Below are positions 41,605 to 50,540 of a stretch of DNA of 64,000 nt, piece after piece. The stretch is from Corynebacterium otitidis ATCC 51513 (GTDB lineage Bacteria; Actinomycetota; Actinomycetes; Mycobacteriales; Mycobacteriaceae). Where the stretch lies: the NCBI RefSeq assembly GCF_000296405.1, contig NZ_JH815194.1:317619-381618 (forward strand). The letters are read 5' to 3'. The notes beneath the pieces are model-generated. The model had not been told where the DNA came from. It saw only the letters and a list, made by a program, of their open reading frames with translations, and did not search any database. How positions within the stretch are numbered: position 1 is the stretch's first letter; every line of letters begins with the position of its first letter. The position numbers and the translations under genes were made by a program.

Positions 41605-44600
41605 ATGGTCACCAACCCCGCAGAGCTCGCCCCGGCCAACACCTCCGACGTCGACGACGTCGTCGTCGCGGCCGTCGCCCGCGCCCACGACTGGCTGGAG
41701 GAGGGCAAGGAGTCCACGAGCGGCTCGCACGCCACCGAGCAGCTCGCCGCGCTCGTGCGCGACCCCAACGGGGTGAGCTTCACCATGGACTTCGTCGACC
41801 GGGTCGCCCGCCCGGAGAGCAACAAGGTCGCCGCGAACGCGATGCGCAAGATCACCGAGGCCCCCGACTTCCTCGGCGAGTTCAACAAGGCGCTGCTCAA
41901 CCTGGGTTCGTTCTTCGCGCCGTACTTCCCGTGGATCGTCATGCCCATGGCGCGGGCGAGGATGCGCCAGATGGTCGGCCACCTCGTCCTCGACGCGGGC
42001 TCGCACGCGCTCAACAAACGCCTCGAGGAGGCCAACGCCGAGGGCGTGCAGCTCAATCTCAACCTCCTCGGCGAGGAGGTGCTCGGCGAGAAGGAGGCCA
42101 AGGACCGCACCCGCCGCACCATCGAGCTCATCCGCAACCCGAACGTCACGTACGTCTCGGTGAAGGCCTCGAGCCTGTGCTCCCAGCTCAACCACTGGGA
42201 CTACGACGGCTCGCTCAAGCGGCTCAAGGACCGGCTGCGCCCGGTCTACGAGGAAGCGAAGAAGAACGGCGTCTTCGTCAACCTCGACATGGAGGAGTAC
42301 CACGACCTCGACCTGACCATCGACCTGTTCAAGGAGATCATCTCCGAGGACGAGTTCAAGGACTTCGAGGCCGGCATCGTGCTGCAGGCCTACCTGCCCG
42401 ACACGATCTACGCCCTGAAGGACCTCGCGGAGTTCGCCGTCAAGCGCGTCGAGGAGGGCGGCACGCCCATCAAGGTGCGCCTGGTGAAGGGCGCGAACAT
42501 CTCCATGGAGCGCGTCGAGGGCGAGATCAAGGGCTGGCACCAGGCGCCCTACATGGTCAAGGCCGAGACGGACGCGAACTACTTCCGGCTGCTCGACTTC
42601 ATCCTCCAGCCCGAGTACGCCGACGCCGTGCACATCGGCGTGGGCTCCCACAACCTCTTCACCTCGGCTCTGGCGTGGGAGCTGGCCACCAAGCGCGGCG
42701 TCGAGCGCCAGGTCAACGCGGAGATGCTCCAGGGCATGGCGCCCGCCCAGGCGCGCGCCGTGCACGAGGTCTACGGCGAGCTCATCCTCTACACCCCGGT
42801 CGTCAAGCCCGAGGACTTCGACGTCGCGGTGAGCTACCTCGCGCGCCGCCTCGAGGAGAACAGCGACCGGGAGAACTTCCTCTACTCCCTCTTCGCGCCC
42901 GCGACGAAGGGCGGCAACCAGCTCACCCCCATGGAGGAGCAGGAGGAGCTCTTCTACCAGGCGGTCAACGACCGCTGGAGCACGTTCGCCGGCCCGGCGC
43001 GCGACCAGAACCGCCCCGAGGAGTCCGGCACCCAGGCCGCCGACATCCAGCGCTTCGTCAACGAGCCCGACTCCGACCCAGTCTTCAAGCACAACCGCAC
43101 CTGGGCGCTCAAGGCTCTCGCGAAGGAGCCCGGCGAGGTCGAGCACGAGGAGATCACCGACGTCGACGCGGTCGACGAGTTCGTCTCCCGCGGCGTGAAG
43201 CTCGGCGAGGAGTGGGGAAAGACCTCCGGCGAGGAGCGCGCCGAGGTGCTCCACCGGCTGGCCGACGCGCTCGCCGACGCGCGCCAGGACCTGCTCAGCG
43301 TCATGGCGCACGAGGCGGGCAAGACGATCTCCGAGTCCGACCCGGAGGTCTCCGAGGCGATCGACTTCGCGAACTACTACGGCCACAGCGCCGCCGCCCT
43401 CGACACGGGCTACACCGCGAAGTTCCACCCCCGCCGCCTCACCGTGGTGGTGCCGCCGTGGAACTTCCCCGTGGCGATCCCCTGCGGCGGGATGCTCGCC
43501 GCGCTCGCGGCGGGCAGCGCCGTGATCATCAAGCCCGCCCCGCAGGTCGTGCGCTGCGCGGAGGTCGCCGTCGCGGCGCTGCGCTCCGGGCTTGAGGCCG
43601 CGGGCCAGGACCCGGACCTCATCCAGCTCGTGCGCGCCGACGAGGGCGACGCGGGCCGCGCGCTCGTCGACCACGACGACGTCGACCAGGTGATCTTCAC
43701 CGGCTCCTCGGAGACCGCGGAGCTGTTCCGCGGCTGGGATCCGAAGCTCAACATCTCCGCGGAAACCTCGGGCAAGAACGCGCTCGTCGTCACCGCCTCG
43801 GCGGACCCGGACCTCGCGGTCGCGGACCTCTACCAGTCGGCGTTCGGCCACTCCGGCCAGAAGTGTTCGGCGGCCTCGCTGCTCATCCTCGTCGGCGCGG
43901 AGGGCGAGTCGAAGCGGTTCATCGACCAGCTCGTCGACGCGGTCAAGACCCTCCAGGTCGGGCCGGGCACGGACATCGCCACGACGATGAACGGGCTCAT
44001 CGAGCCCCCGGGCGAGAAGCTCAAGCGCGGGCTCACGCAGCTCGACGAGGGCGAGCGCTGGCTCATCAAGCCCCGGCAGCTCGACGCCGAGGGCCGCTTC
44101 TGGAGCCCGGGCATCCGCGACAACGTCAAGCCCGGCTCGTGGTTCCACAAGAACGAGTGCTTCGGCCCGGTGCTCGGCATCATGTACGCCGAGGACCTCG
44201 ACCAGGCGATCGAGTGGCAGAACTCCACCGGCTTCGGGCTCACCGGCGGGATCCACTCCCTCGACAACGAAGAGGTCGCCCACTGGATCGAGCGCGTCGA
44301 GGTCGGCAACGCCTACGTCAACAAGGGCATCACCGGCGCGATCGTCCAGCGCCAGTCCTTCGGCGGCTGGAAGCAGTCCGTCGTCGGCCCGGGCGCGAAG
44401 GCCGGCGGCCCGAACTACGTGGCCCAGTTCGGCGACTGGGAAGACCAACTCCCCGAGCCGCAGAACATCGACTTGAGCCCCAACGTTCGAGAGATCCTCT
44501 CGAACTACCAGGTGCTCGACAAGGACGACCAGCGCTGGCTGTGGCGCGCCGCGGAGAGCGACGCGTACGCGTGGCGCAACGAGTTCGGCATCGATCACGA

Positions 44601-45045
44601 CCCCACGGCGCTGCGCTCCGAGGCGAATATCTTCCGCTACAAGAAGCTCCTCGAGCCGCTGCGGGTGCGCGTCGGGGAGAACTACCGCACCCGCGACGTC
44701 GTGCGCATGCTGCTCGGCGCGGCGATCACCGACAGCGAGCTCGACGTCTCCGCGCCGCCGGCCGTCGCCGCGGAGCTTAACCAGCTGGGCGTGTTCGCCC
44801 GGCCGGTGTCCAACGAGCGCTTCGCCGTGGAGATCCAGCGCTCGCCCTCGACGAGGGTCCGCACGCTCGGCACGGTGACCGACGACCTCTACGAGGCGGC
44901 GGCCGCCTCCCAGTCGGTGGTGCTCGACCAGCCGGTGCTCGCCGACGGGCGCCGCGAGCTTCTGCCCTTCCTCCTCGAGCAGGCGCTGTCTGCGACGATG
45001 CACCGCTTCGGCATCATCATGCCGGTCGGCCACATCGAGCGCTAG
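41605..45045 (+). CDS. putA: Bifunctional proline dehydrogenase / P5C dehydrogenase PutA
   Basis: Oxidises proline to glutamate in two steps in one 1146-residue protein. Residues about 90-470 are the FAD-dependent proline dehydrogenase barrel (VNLDMEEYHDLDLTIDLF, KVRLVKGANISMERVEG, EMLQGMAPAQARAV). Residues about 520-1010 are the aldehyde dehydrogenase domain with VIFTGSSETAELF, the ETSGKNALVV Glu segment and catalytic Cys754 in GHSGQKCSAAS. There is no N-terminal ribbon-helix-helix DNA-binding domain, so unlike E. coli PutA it cannot repress itself. The ATG at 41605 follows AAGGAAGG; an in-frame ATG at 41578 lacks one. Confidence 0.95.
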   Translation: MVTNPAELAPANTSDVDDVVVAAVARAHDWLEEGKESTSGSHATEQLAALVRDPNGVSFTMDFVDRVARPESNKVAANAMRKITEAPDFLGEFNKALLNLGSFFAPYFPWIVMPMARARMRQMVGHLVLDAGSHALNKRLEEANAEGVQLNLNLLGEEVLGEKEAKDRTRRTIELIRNPNVTYVSVKASSLCSQLNHWDYDGSLKRLKDRLRPVYEEAKKNGVFVNLDMEEYHDLDLTIDLFKEIISEDEFKDFEAGIVLQAYLPDTIYALKDLAEFAVKRVEEGGTPIKVRLVKGANISMERVEGEIKGWHQAPYMVKAETDANYFRLLDFILQPEYADAVHIGVGSHNLFTSALAWELATKRGVERQVNAEMLQGMAPAQARAVHEVYGELILYTPVVKPEDFDVAVSYLARRLEENSDRENFLYSLFAPATKGGNQLTPMEEQEELFYQAVNDRWSTFAGPARDQNRPEESGTQAADIQRFVNEPDSDPVFKHNRTWALKALAKEPGEVEHEEITDVDAVDEFVSRGVKLGEEWGKTSGEERAEVLHRLADALADARQDLLSVMAHEAGKTISESDPEVSEAIDFANYYGHSAAALDTGYTAKFHPRRLTVVVPPWNFPVAIPCGGMLAALAAGSAVIIKPAPQVVRCAEVAVAALRSGLEAAGQDPDLIQLVRADEGDAGRALVDHDDVDQVIFTGSSETAELFRGWDPKLNISAETSGKNALVVTASADPDLAVADLYQSAFGHSGQKCSAASLLILVGAEGESKRFIDQLVDAVKTLQVGPGTDIATTMNGLIEPPGEKLKRGLTQLDEGERWLIKPRQLDAEGRFWSPGIRDNVKPGSWFHKNECFGPVLGIMYAEDLDQAIEWQNSTGFGLTGGIHSLDNEEVAHWIERVEVGNAYVNKGITGAIVQRQSFGGWKQSVVGPGAKAGGPNYVAQFGDWEDQLPEPQNIDLSPNVREILSNYQVLDKDDQRWLWRAAESDAYAWRNEFGIDHDPTALRSEANIFRYKKLLEPLRVRVGENYRTRDVVRMLLGAAITDSELDVSAPPAVAAELNQLGVFARPVSNERFAVEIQRSPSTRVRTLGTVTDDLYEAAAASQSVVLDQPVLADGRRELLPFLLEQALSATMHRFGIIMPVGHIER

Positions 45046-45073
45046 CCTCCCGCTACATAGGCGAGGTGATGCC

Positions 45074-45109
45074 ACGCCCCGCCCGGCGCGTTCGCGTCGG
45101 GCGGGGCGT
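45074..45109 (+). terminator. Terminator after putA
   Basis: A perfect 12-bp stem (45074-45085 with 45098-45109) with a 12-nt loop, 28 bp after the putA stop; only TT follows, so it is a GC-strong, U-poor terminator. Confidence 0.6.
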
Positions 45110-45231
45110 TAGCGCGCCTCGGCCGCGATATTTCACCCCCACCCGGGGTCGGTGCCGTATCCTTTTTCCATTGCCTTTGGCCTATGCGAGCCAGGGCGCA
45201 CGGCCATGTCAACCTCAAAGGAAGTGTCCGC

Positions 45232-46656
45232 ATGTCCGACGACCAGAGCAGCCGCCGTTCGAGCGGCGACAACCGGCGCGGGGACTCGCCCGCGAACTAC
45301 GAGGAGGAGTCGGCGAGCGTCTCCGCGGCGAAGAACCCGAGCCGACTCGCCAAGGAGCAGTTCCGCTACGACTTCCCCGCCACCGTCGAGACCGGCGAGA
45401 AGCCCCGCCCCACCCCCGACGACGGGCAGGAGGTCACCGACCGCGCCGCCGTCATCGGCCAGGACGGGCGCTGGGTCGCCGGCTGGGCGCTGCGCATCAT
45501 CGTCCTCGCCGGCGCGGGCTACCTTCTCTTCAAGGGCCTCGGCCTCATTTGGGTCGGCCTGCTGCCGGTCGTGCTCGCGCTGTTGATCTGCACCGTGCTG
45601 TGGCCGCCGGTGCGGGTGCTGCGCGAGAAGGCGCACTTCCCCGCGGCGCTCGCGGTGCTGGTGACGATACTGGGCGCGTTCGCGCTCTTCGCCGCCGTTA
45701 TCGCGGCGATCGCGCCGTCGGTCGTCAACCAGGTACCCACGCTCGTGCGCCGCGCCGAGGAGGGTATCCAGAGCATCATCGACTGGATGCAGGGCCCGCC
45801 GCTCAACCTCGAGCTCGAGCAGCTGCAGAACGCCGTCAACGAGATCGGCACCGTGCTGCAGGAGTCCAGCGGGCAGATCTTCTCCGGGGTGGTCACGGGG
45901 CTCTCCACGGCGACGTCCTTCCTCGTCACCGTGTTCGTCACCCTCGTGCTCACGTTCTTCTTCCTCAAGGACGGCCCGAGGTTTTTGCCCTGGCTGCGCA
46001 AGTACCTGGGCGGCAACGTCGGCTGGCACCTCACCGAGGTCTTCAGCCGCACGTGGAACACGCTCGCCGGGTTCATCCGCACCCAGGCGATCGTCTCGTT
46101 CGTCGACGCGTTCTTCATCGGGCTGGGCCTGGTGATCATGCAGGTGCCGCTCGCGTTCGCGCTCGCGGTCATCACCTTCATCGCGGGCTTCATCCCGATC
46201 GTCGGCGCGATCACCGCCGGCGCCCTGGCGGTCGTCGTCGCGCTCGTGACGAACGGCTTCTGGCCGGCGGTCATCGTGCTGGTCATCATCATCGCGGTCC
46301 AGCAGCTGGAGAGCAATATCCTCCAGCCCGTGCTGCAGTCCAAGGCGATGAACCTCCACGCCGCGATCGTGCTACTCGCCGTGACGGTGGGCTCCACGCT
46401 CTTCGGGATCATCGGCGCGTTCCTCGCGGTGCCCGTCGCGGCGACGCTCGCGGTGTGGCTGCGCTACCACTCCGAGATGGTCGCGCTGCGCGCGGGGGAG
46501 ATCACCATCGACGACATCAAGATCGACACGGACAACTCGAAGACGAAGAGCACGCTGGAGAGCTTCTCCTCGGTGCGCGACCGCCTCAAGCGGATCGCGA
46601 CGCGCCGCGACGAGGACGAGGGTGCGGCCGTGCCCGTGGGCCGGCCCTCCGACTAG
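45232..46656 (+). CDS. AI-2E-family transporter
   Basis: Membrane protein of 474 residues in the AI-2E / PerM family. An acidic-basic N-terminal tail (about 80 residues) precedes about eight membrane segments, with the family-typical LTFFFLKDGPRFLPWLRKY and FIAGFIPIVGAITAG segments and a large periplasmic-side loop at about 175-220. Members export small molecules or act as Na+/H+ antiporters; no substrate is evident. AAAGGAAG lies seven bases before the ATG at 45232, which rules out the longer in-frame extension from 45184. Confidence 0.87.
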   Translation: MSDDQSSRRSSGDNRRGDSPANYEEESASVSAAKNPSRLAKEQFRYDFPATVETGEKPRPTPDDGQEVTDRAAVIGQDGRWVAGWALRIIVLAGAGYLLFKGLGLIWVGLLPVVLALLICTVLWPPVRVLREKAHFPAALAVLVTILGAFALFAAVIAAIAPSVVNQVPTLVRRAEEGIQSIIDWMQGPPLNLELEQLQNAVNEIGTVLQESSGQIFSGVVTGLSTATSFLVTVFVTLVLTFFFLKDGPRFLPWLRKYLGGNVGWHLTEVFSRTWNTLAGFIRTQAIVSFVDAFFIGLGLVIMQVPLAFALAVITFIAGFIPIVGAITAGALAVVVALVTNGFWPAVIVLVIIIAVQQLESNILQPVLQSKAMNLHAAIVLLAVTVGSTLFGIIGAFLAVPVAATLAVWLRYHSEMVALRAGEITIDDIKIDTDNSKTKSTLESFSSVRDRLKRIATRRDEDEGAAVPVGRPSD

Positions 46657-46937
46657 CGCCCGGGCAACAGCCACGGCCTCGACGATTTCAGGGCCCCGGG
46701 GTCACGCAGCGGCGCGGCCCCGGGGCCTGTCGCATGCCCGGTCGAGGGGCCGCCCGGGAGTGGCGCTCCGGGTGGCCCGATTCACGTTGTCGCCGCGGGG
46801 CCCGCGGGTATCCTGGGCCGTGCCTCCGCGGGCCGGGGGTGGCGGGAGCCACGCCCACGGCCAGGCGGGGGCGTTTCGACATAGCAAAACCCGCATTCCG
46901 ATGCGCACGCACGACATTTAAGGGGTTGTGAGTTTTC
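46657..46937. other. Intergenic region with GC hairpin
   Basis: About 280 bp without a gene. CAGGGCCCCGG (46689 on) and CCGGGGCCTG (to about 46729) form a long-looped stem after the transporter gene, a likely terminator without a U-run. The rest is GC-rich until an AT-richer stretch before the next gene, where I see no clear promoter. Confidence 0.4.
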
Positions 46938-47459
46938 ATGGCTGATCTGCAGGGCAAGAAGCTCGCCGTCCTGGCGACCAACGACTTCGAGGATTCCGAG
47001 CTCTCCAGCCCGGTGGACGCGGTCAAGGAGGCCGGCGGCGAGGCGGCGATCATCGCGCCCGAGGCGGGCACGATCACCGGCAAGCACGGCGCCGAGTTCG
47101 ACGTCGACCTCACCTCCGCCGAGGCGAAGGCCAGCGACTTCGACGCGCTGCTGCTGCCCGGCGGCACGGGCAACGCCGACGCGCTGCGCCTCGATGAGGG
47201 CGCCGTCGCTTTCGTCAAGGAGTTCGCCGGCTCGGAGCGGCCGCTCGCGGCGATCTGCCACGGCGCGTGGATCCTCACCGACGCCGACGTCGTCAAGGGC
47301 AAGACGCTCACCTCCTTCCCCTCCCTCCAGACCGACCTGCGCAACGCGGGCGCGACCTGGGTCGACGAGGAGGTTCATGTCGATGGGCAGCTCATTAGCT
47401 CGCGCACGCCGAAGGACCTGCCGGCGTTCAACAACGCGCTCGTCGAGGCGCTGAGCTAG
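46938..47459 (+). CDS. DJ-1/PfpI-family protein
   Basis: Class I glutamine amidotransferase-like protein of the PfpI/DJ-1 group, 173 residues. The nucleophile elbow is AAICHGAW with Cys107; NDFEDSELSSP near the N-terminus carries the conserved acidic residue, and LLLPGGTGNADALR follows. Relatives act as glyoxalase III, deglycase or stress proteins; the exact activity is not deducible. Its start has AGGGGTTGTGAG upstream. A strong terminator follows, so it is probably monocistronic. Confidence 0.9.
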   Translation: MADLQGKKLAVLATNDFEDSELSSPVDAVKEAGGEAAIIAPEAGTITGKHGAEFDVDLTSAEAKASDFDALLLPGGTGNADALRLDEGAVAFVKEFAGSERPLAAICHGAWILTDADVVKGKTLTSFPSLQTDLRNAGATWVDEEVHVDGQLISSRTPKDLPAFNNALVEALS

Positions 47460-47472
47460 CGCCCCGGCGCCC

Positions 47473-47515
47473 GGGCCCGCGGCCGGGCCTCGCCCCGACC
47501 GCGGGCCCTTCTTTA
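47473..47515 (+). terminator. Terminator after the DJ-1/PfpI gene
   Basis: GGGCCCGCGG (47473-47482) pairs with CCGCGGGCCC (47499-47508) and is followed by TTCTTTAT. Confidence 0.75.
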
Positions 47516-47524
47516 TCGCCGAAA

Positions 47525-47544
47525 AACCGTACGTGCGTACCGTT
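47525..47544. promoter_or_regulatory. Inverted repeat before the alcohol dehydrogenase gene
   Basis: AACCGTACG-TG-CGTACCGTT has nine-base arms with one mismatch, centred 49 bp before the ATG at 47584. Its symmetry and place suggest a repressor operator; I do not know the matching regulator. Confidence 0.45.
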
Positions 47545-47583
47545 ATTAGGGATCGTTTCCAACTAGCGAAAGAGGTAAAACCC

Positions 47584-48612
47584 ATGGCCACCATGCGCGC
47601 CGCCCGCGCGAACTTCTCCGGAGAGAAGCCCGAGCTCAGCATCCAGGACGTCGAGGTGCCTACCCCCGGCGCCGGCGAGGTCCTCGTCAAGGTCAAGTCC
47701 GCCGGCGTGTGCCTCTCCGACGTGCACATCCTCAGCGGCGACCTTAAGCCGCCCTACCTCGACGGCGACGAGGTCACCCTCGGCCACGAGATCGCCGGCG
47801 TCATCGACTCCGTCGGCGAGGGCGTCGACTCCGATCGCGAGGGCGAGCGGATCGTCGTGCGCGCCGGCTATCGGGACGATAAGGGCCGCACCATCACCCA
47901 GGGCCTCGACTACGACGGCGGCTGGGCCGAGTACACGGTCATCCCCGCCGAGTGCGCCATCCAGATCCCCGACACCATCGACTTCGACGTCGCCTGCATC
48001 ATCCCCGACGCGGTCTCCACCCCGTGGTCGGCGGTCTTCCACACCGCCGAGGCCAAGCCCGGCCAGGCCGTCGGCGTGTGGGGCGTGGGCGGCCTCGGCG
48101 TGCACGCCGTGAAGCTGCTGCGCGTCCTCGGCGTCGCCCCGATCATCGCCATCGACCCCGCCGAGACGCCCCGCAAGCGCGCCGAGGAGTACGGCGCCGA
48201 CTACGTGCTCGACTCCTCCGCCGAGGACTTCGACGAGCAGATCGACATGATCACCGACGGCAAGGGCCTCGACCTCGCGTTCGACTTCGCCGGCGTCCCG
48301 CCGGTGCGCAAGCAGGCCCTCGGGGTCCTCGGGCGCAAGGGCCGGCTCATCATCGTCGGCATCGCCGGCAAGCCCATCGAGATCCCCGACGACATGACCT
48401 TCCAGCTCAACCGCCAGGAGGTCGTCGGCCACTACGGCTCGGTCGGCTCCGCGATGCAGGAGCTCGTCGACCTCATCGGCTACAAGCGCGCCGACTTCAG
48501 CGACTCGATCACCGCCACGCTGCCGCTCTCCGAGGCGAAGCAGGCGGTCCACAACCTCGAGAACAAGGTCGGCGACCCGATCCGCATCGTCCTCCACCCC
48601 GAGGACGACTAA
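47584..48612 (+). CDS. Zinc-type alcohol dehydrogenase
   Basis: Medium-chain NAD(P)+-dependent dehydrogenase of 342 residues. Catalytic zinc ligands are Cys43 (AGVCLSDVHI) and His68-Glu69 (TLGHEIAG); the cofactor fold is VWGVGGLGVHAVK near 166. The usual structural-zinc lobe with four Cys is missing: that stretch reads RAGYRDDKGRTITQGLDYD, without Cys, so the protein binds only one zinc per subunit. GAAAGAGGT lies seven bases before the ATG at 47584; the open frame upstream to 47533 covers the operator and is not coding. Substrate unknown. Confidence 0.87.
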   Translation: MATMRAARANFSGEKPELSIQDVEVPTPGAGEVLVKVKSAGVCLSDVHILSGDLKPPYLDGDEVTLGHEIAGVIDSVGEGVDSDREGERIVVRAGYRDDKGRTITQGLDYDGGWAEYTVIPAECAIQIPDTIDFDVACIIPDAVSTPWSAVFHTAEAKPGQAVGVWGVGGLGVHAVKLLRVLGVAPIIAIDPAETPRKRAEEYGADYVLDSSAEDFDEQIDMITDGKGLDLAFDFAGVPPVRKQALGVLGRKGRLIIVGIAGKPIEIPDDMTFQLNRQEVVGHYGSVGSAMQELVDLIGYKRADFSDSITATLPLSEAKQAVHNLENKVGDPIRIVLHPEDD

Positions 48613-48664
48613 GCCGTCCCGACCCAACCCGCAGAAGGGCGGGGGCCGTAACGGACGCAGAAAA

Positions 48665-48703
48665 GCGGGGCGCCCGCGGGAGTTTCACCCGCGGGCGCCC
48701 CGC
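48665..48703. terminator. Bidirectional terminator
   Basis: A perfect 16-bp stem, GCGGGGCGCCCGCGGG (48665-48680) with 48688-48703, and a 7-nt AGTTTCA loop. AAAA precedes it, so the minus-strand transcript ends in UUUU. It separates the convergent dehydrogenase gene and cysZ. Confidence 0.85.
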
Positions 48704-48770
48704 CTCGTTGTAATTTACGGCCGGCGCGCCCCGCCTCCATAAAACCGGGCGCGCTACCGTGGCCGGGGTG

Positions 48771-49727
48771 CTAGCGGTGCGCGTCGGCCGCCTCGGACTC
48801 AGACTCGGCGCCAGCCGAGGACTCTGCGGCCTCCTCGCCGAAGCCCTGCTGCTCCTTGTCCTTCTCGTGCTTGCGGTTGTAGAGGTAGCCCGCCAGCGTG
48901 GAGCCCAGGCCCACGACGATGACGAGGACGCGCACGACGTTGTTCGCGGTGTCGCCCACGCCCGCGGCCTCGAGGACGTCCGGCAGGTTGAGGACGATGA
49001 GCAGCGTGCCGACCACGCCGCCGAGCGCGGCCGGGTTGATCTTCGTGACGATGTACGCGGCGAGCGGCGCGGCGATGACGCCGCCGGCGAGCAGCGCGAG
49101 GATCGCGGTGCCGTACTCGAGGATCTCCTCGCGCAGCCCGTAGACGAAGCCGAGCACCGCGGCCAGCGTGACGAGGAACTCCGAGGCGCTCACCGTTCCG
49201 ATGACCTTGCGCGGCTCGTCCTTGCCCACGGCCAGGAGCGTCGACGTCGTCGTCGGGCCCCAGCCGCCGCCACCGGTCGAGTCGATGAACCCGCCGAAGA
49301 CGCCCAGCACGCCGAGGAAGCCCCGGTTGTGGTGCGCGTTCTTCGTCGGCGCGGGCGACCAGCCGCGCACGAAGCGGGCCATGAGGAACAGGCCGATCCC
49401 GGTGAGGATGAGGCCCATGATCGGGGTCGCGGCCTCGGTGGAGATATTCGACAGGAACGTCGCGCCCGCGAACGCGCCGACCGCGCCCGGCACCGCGAGC
49501 CAGAGGACAATCCCCCACTTCACGTTGCCGAAGCGCCAGTGGCTCAAACCGGAGACGAACGTCGTGCCGAGCTCCGCGACGTGCACCGAGGCGCTCGCCG
49601 CGGCGGGCGCGAGACCCGCGAAGCTGATGAGGAACGAGGTGGAGACGACGCCAAAGCCCATGCCGAGGCCGCCGTCGACGAGCTGGGCCAAAAGCCCGGC
49701 TAGCGCGATGAGAATCAGGGAAGGCAT
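48771..49727 (-). CDS. cysZ: TauE/SafE-type permease, probable sulfate transporter CysZ
   Basis: Integral membrane protein of 318 residues in the TauE/SafE (DUF81) family, with about eight hydrophobic segments in two repeats (LAPAAASASVHVAELGTT and GVFGGFIDSTGGGGWGP mark the two halves). A charged C-terminal tail follows. It is last in the cys operon, the place held in C. glutamicum by CysZ, which was assigned to sulfate uptake. The assignment depends on the operon, since family members move several sulfur and carbon acids. Confidence 0.85.
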   Translation of the reverse strand: MPSLILIALAGLLAQLVDGGLGMGFGVVSTSFLISFAGLAPAAASASVHVAELGTTFVSGLSHWRFGNVKWGIVLWLAVPGAVGAFAGATFLSNISTEAATPIMGLILTGIGLFLMARFVRGWSPAPTKNAHHNRGFLGVLGVFGGFIDSTGGGGWGPTTTSTLLAVGKDEPRKVIGTVSASEFLVTLAAVLGFVYGLREEILEYGTAILALLAGGVIAAPLAAYIVTKINPAALGGVVGTLLIVLNLPDVLEAAGVGDTANNVVRVLVIVVGLGSTLAGYLYNRKHEKDKEQQGFGEEAAESSAGAESESEAADAHR

Positions 49728-49814
49728 GTGAGTACTACCAAGCTCTTTCTGTTTTCCGCCCCGCCTCAGGCGGGGCGGGCGTTAGTGCTCCCGGGCGGCG
49801 GGCCTGGCGCCGCC

Positions 49815-50534
49815 CTAGGCGTTGCTGGTTATCGATAGGGCCGACCGGAAGCGGCCGGCGAGGAGGCGGGCGAGGCGGGTGCCCAGCGCCGGGGAGGCGC
49901 CCCACCGGCACTCGCCCTCCGGACACTGTGCGACGTGCCCGGCAGCCTCGTCGAGCAATCGACCATCCGTGACAAAAAGGGGCAGCAGGTGCGCCGCGCG
50001 GCAGTTGCGCGACACCTCGTCGAGCGCGGCGGTGCCGCCGGCGGCCCGGCCGGTGGCCTGCACCGGGGTGCACGGGGCGCCGGCGAGCTCACCGACGCGG
50101 GCCGCGAGTCCCGCCACGGCCTCGGTCGCGGCCCTGCTCGACGAGCCCACCGAGTAGAGCACGAGCGTTGCCCCCGGCTCCGCGTCCTCGGCGGCGACGC
50201 CGGCGAGCAGCCGGGCGACGTCGTCTCCCGTGCCGATCGGCTCGGCGACCTCGACGTCGACGCCGGCCTCATTTCGGGCGCGCTCGGCGGCCTTGGGCAG
50301 GTCCGAGGTGAGGTGGAACGCCGAGGTGAACAGCAGCGGGGCGAACACCACCCGCTCGTGGCCGGCGGCCGCGGCGGCGCGCGCGGCGGACACCGGGTCG
50401 GGCTCCTGGAAGTCGAGGTAGGCCGGGGTCACCTCGGCGCCGAGCAGCGCGCCCGCCGCGCTAGAAAGCGCCGCGACGCCCTCCTCCCCGCGGCGGCGCC
50501 TCGTGCCGTGCGCGACGGTGATGAGCCCGGCCAC
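49815..50534 (-). CDS. cysY: CbiX/SirB-type sirohydrochlorin ferrochelatase CysY
   Basis: Predicted to insert Fe2+ into sirohydrochlorin to make the sirohaem needed by the sulfite reductase of the same operon. The 239-residue protein holds two CbiX-like domains. The metal-binding His residues are visible in ITVAHGTRRR at the N-terminus and in FTSAFHLTSDLP (His near 84). It starts six bases after the cysN stop. Its homologue in C. glutamicum is named CysY. Confidence 0.85.
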   Translation of the reverse strand: MAGLITVAHGTRRRRGEEGVAALSSAAGALLGAEVTPAYLDFQEPDPVSAARAAAAAGHERVVFAPLLFTSAFHLTSDLPKAAERARNEAGVDVEVAEPIGTGDDVARLLAGVAAEDAEPGATLVLYSVGSSSRAATEAVAGLAARVGELAGAPCTPVQATGRAAGGTAALDEVSRNCRAAHLLPLFVTDGRLLDEAAGHVAQCPEGECRWGASPALGTRLARLLAGRFRSALSITSNA

Positions 50535-50540
50535 GGCGGC

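Noticed and set aside
41599-45075. A 1158-codon open frame on the strand opposite putA
   Set aside because: It is the antisense shadow of a well-conserved gene in GC-rich DNA. The predicted protein is Arg/Leu/Asp/Val-rich with no family resemblance, while PutA motifs are clear on the plus strand.
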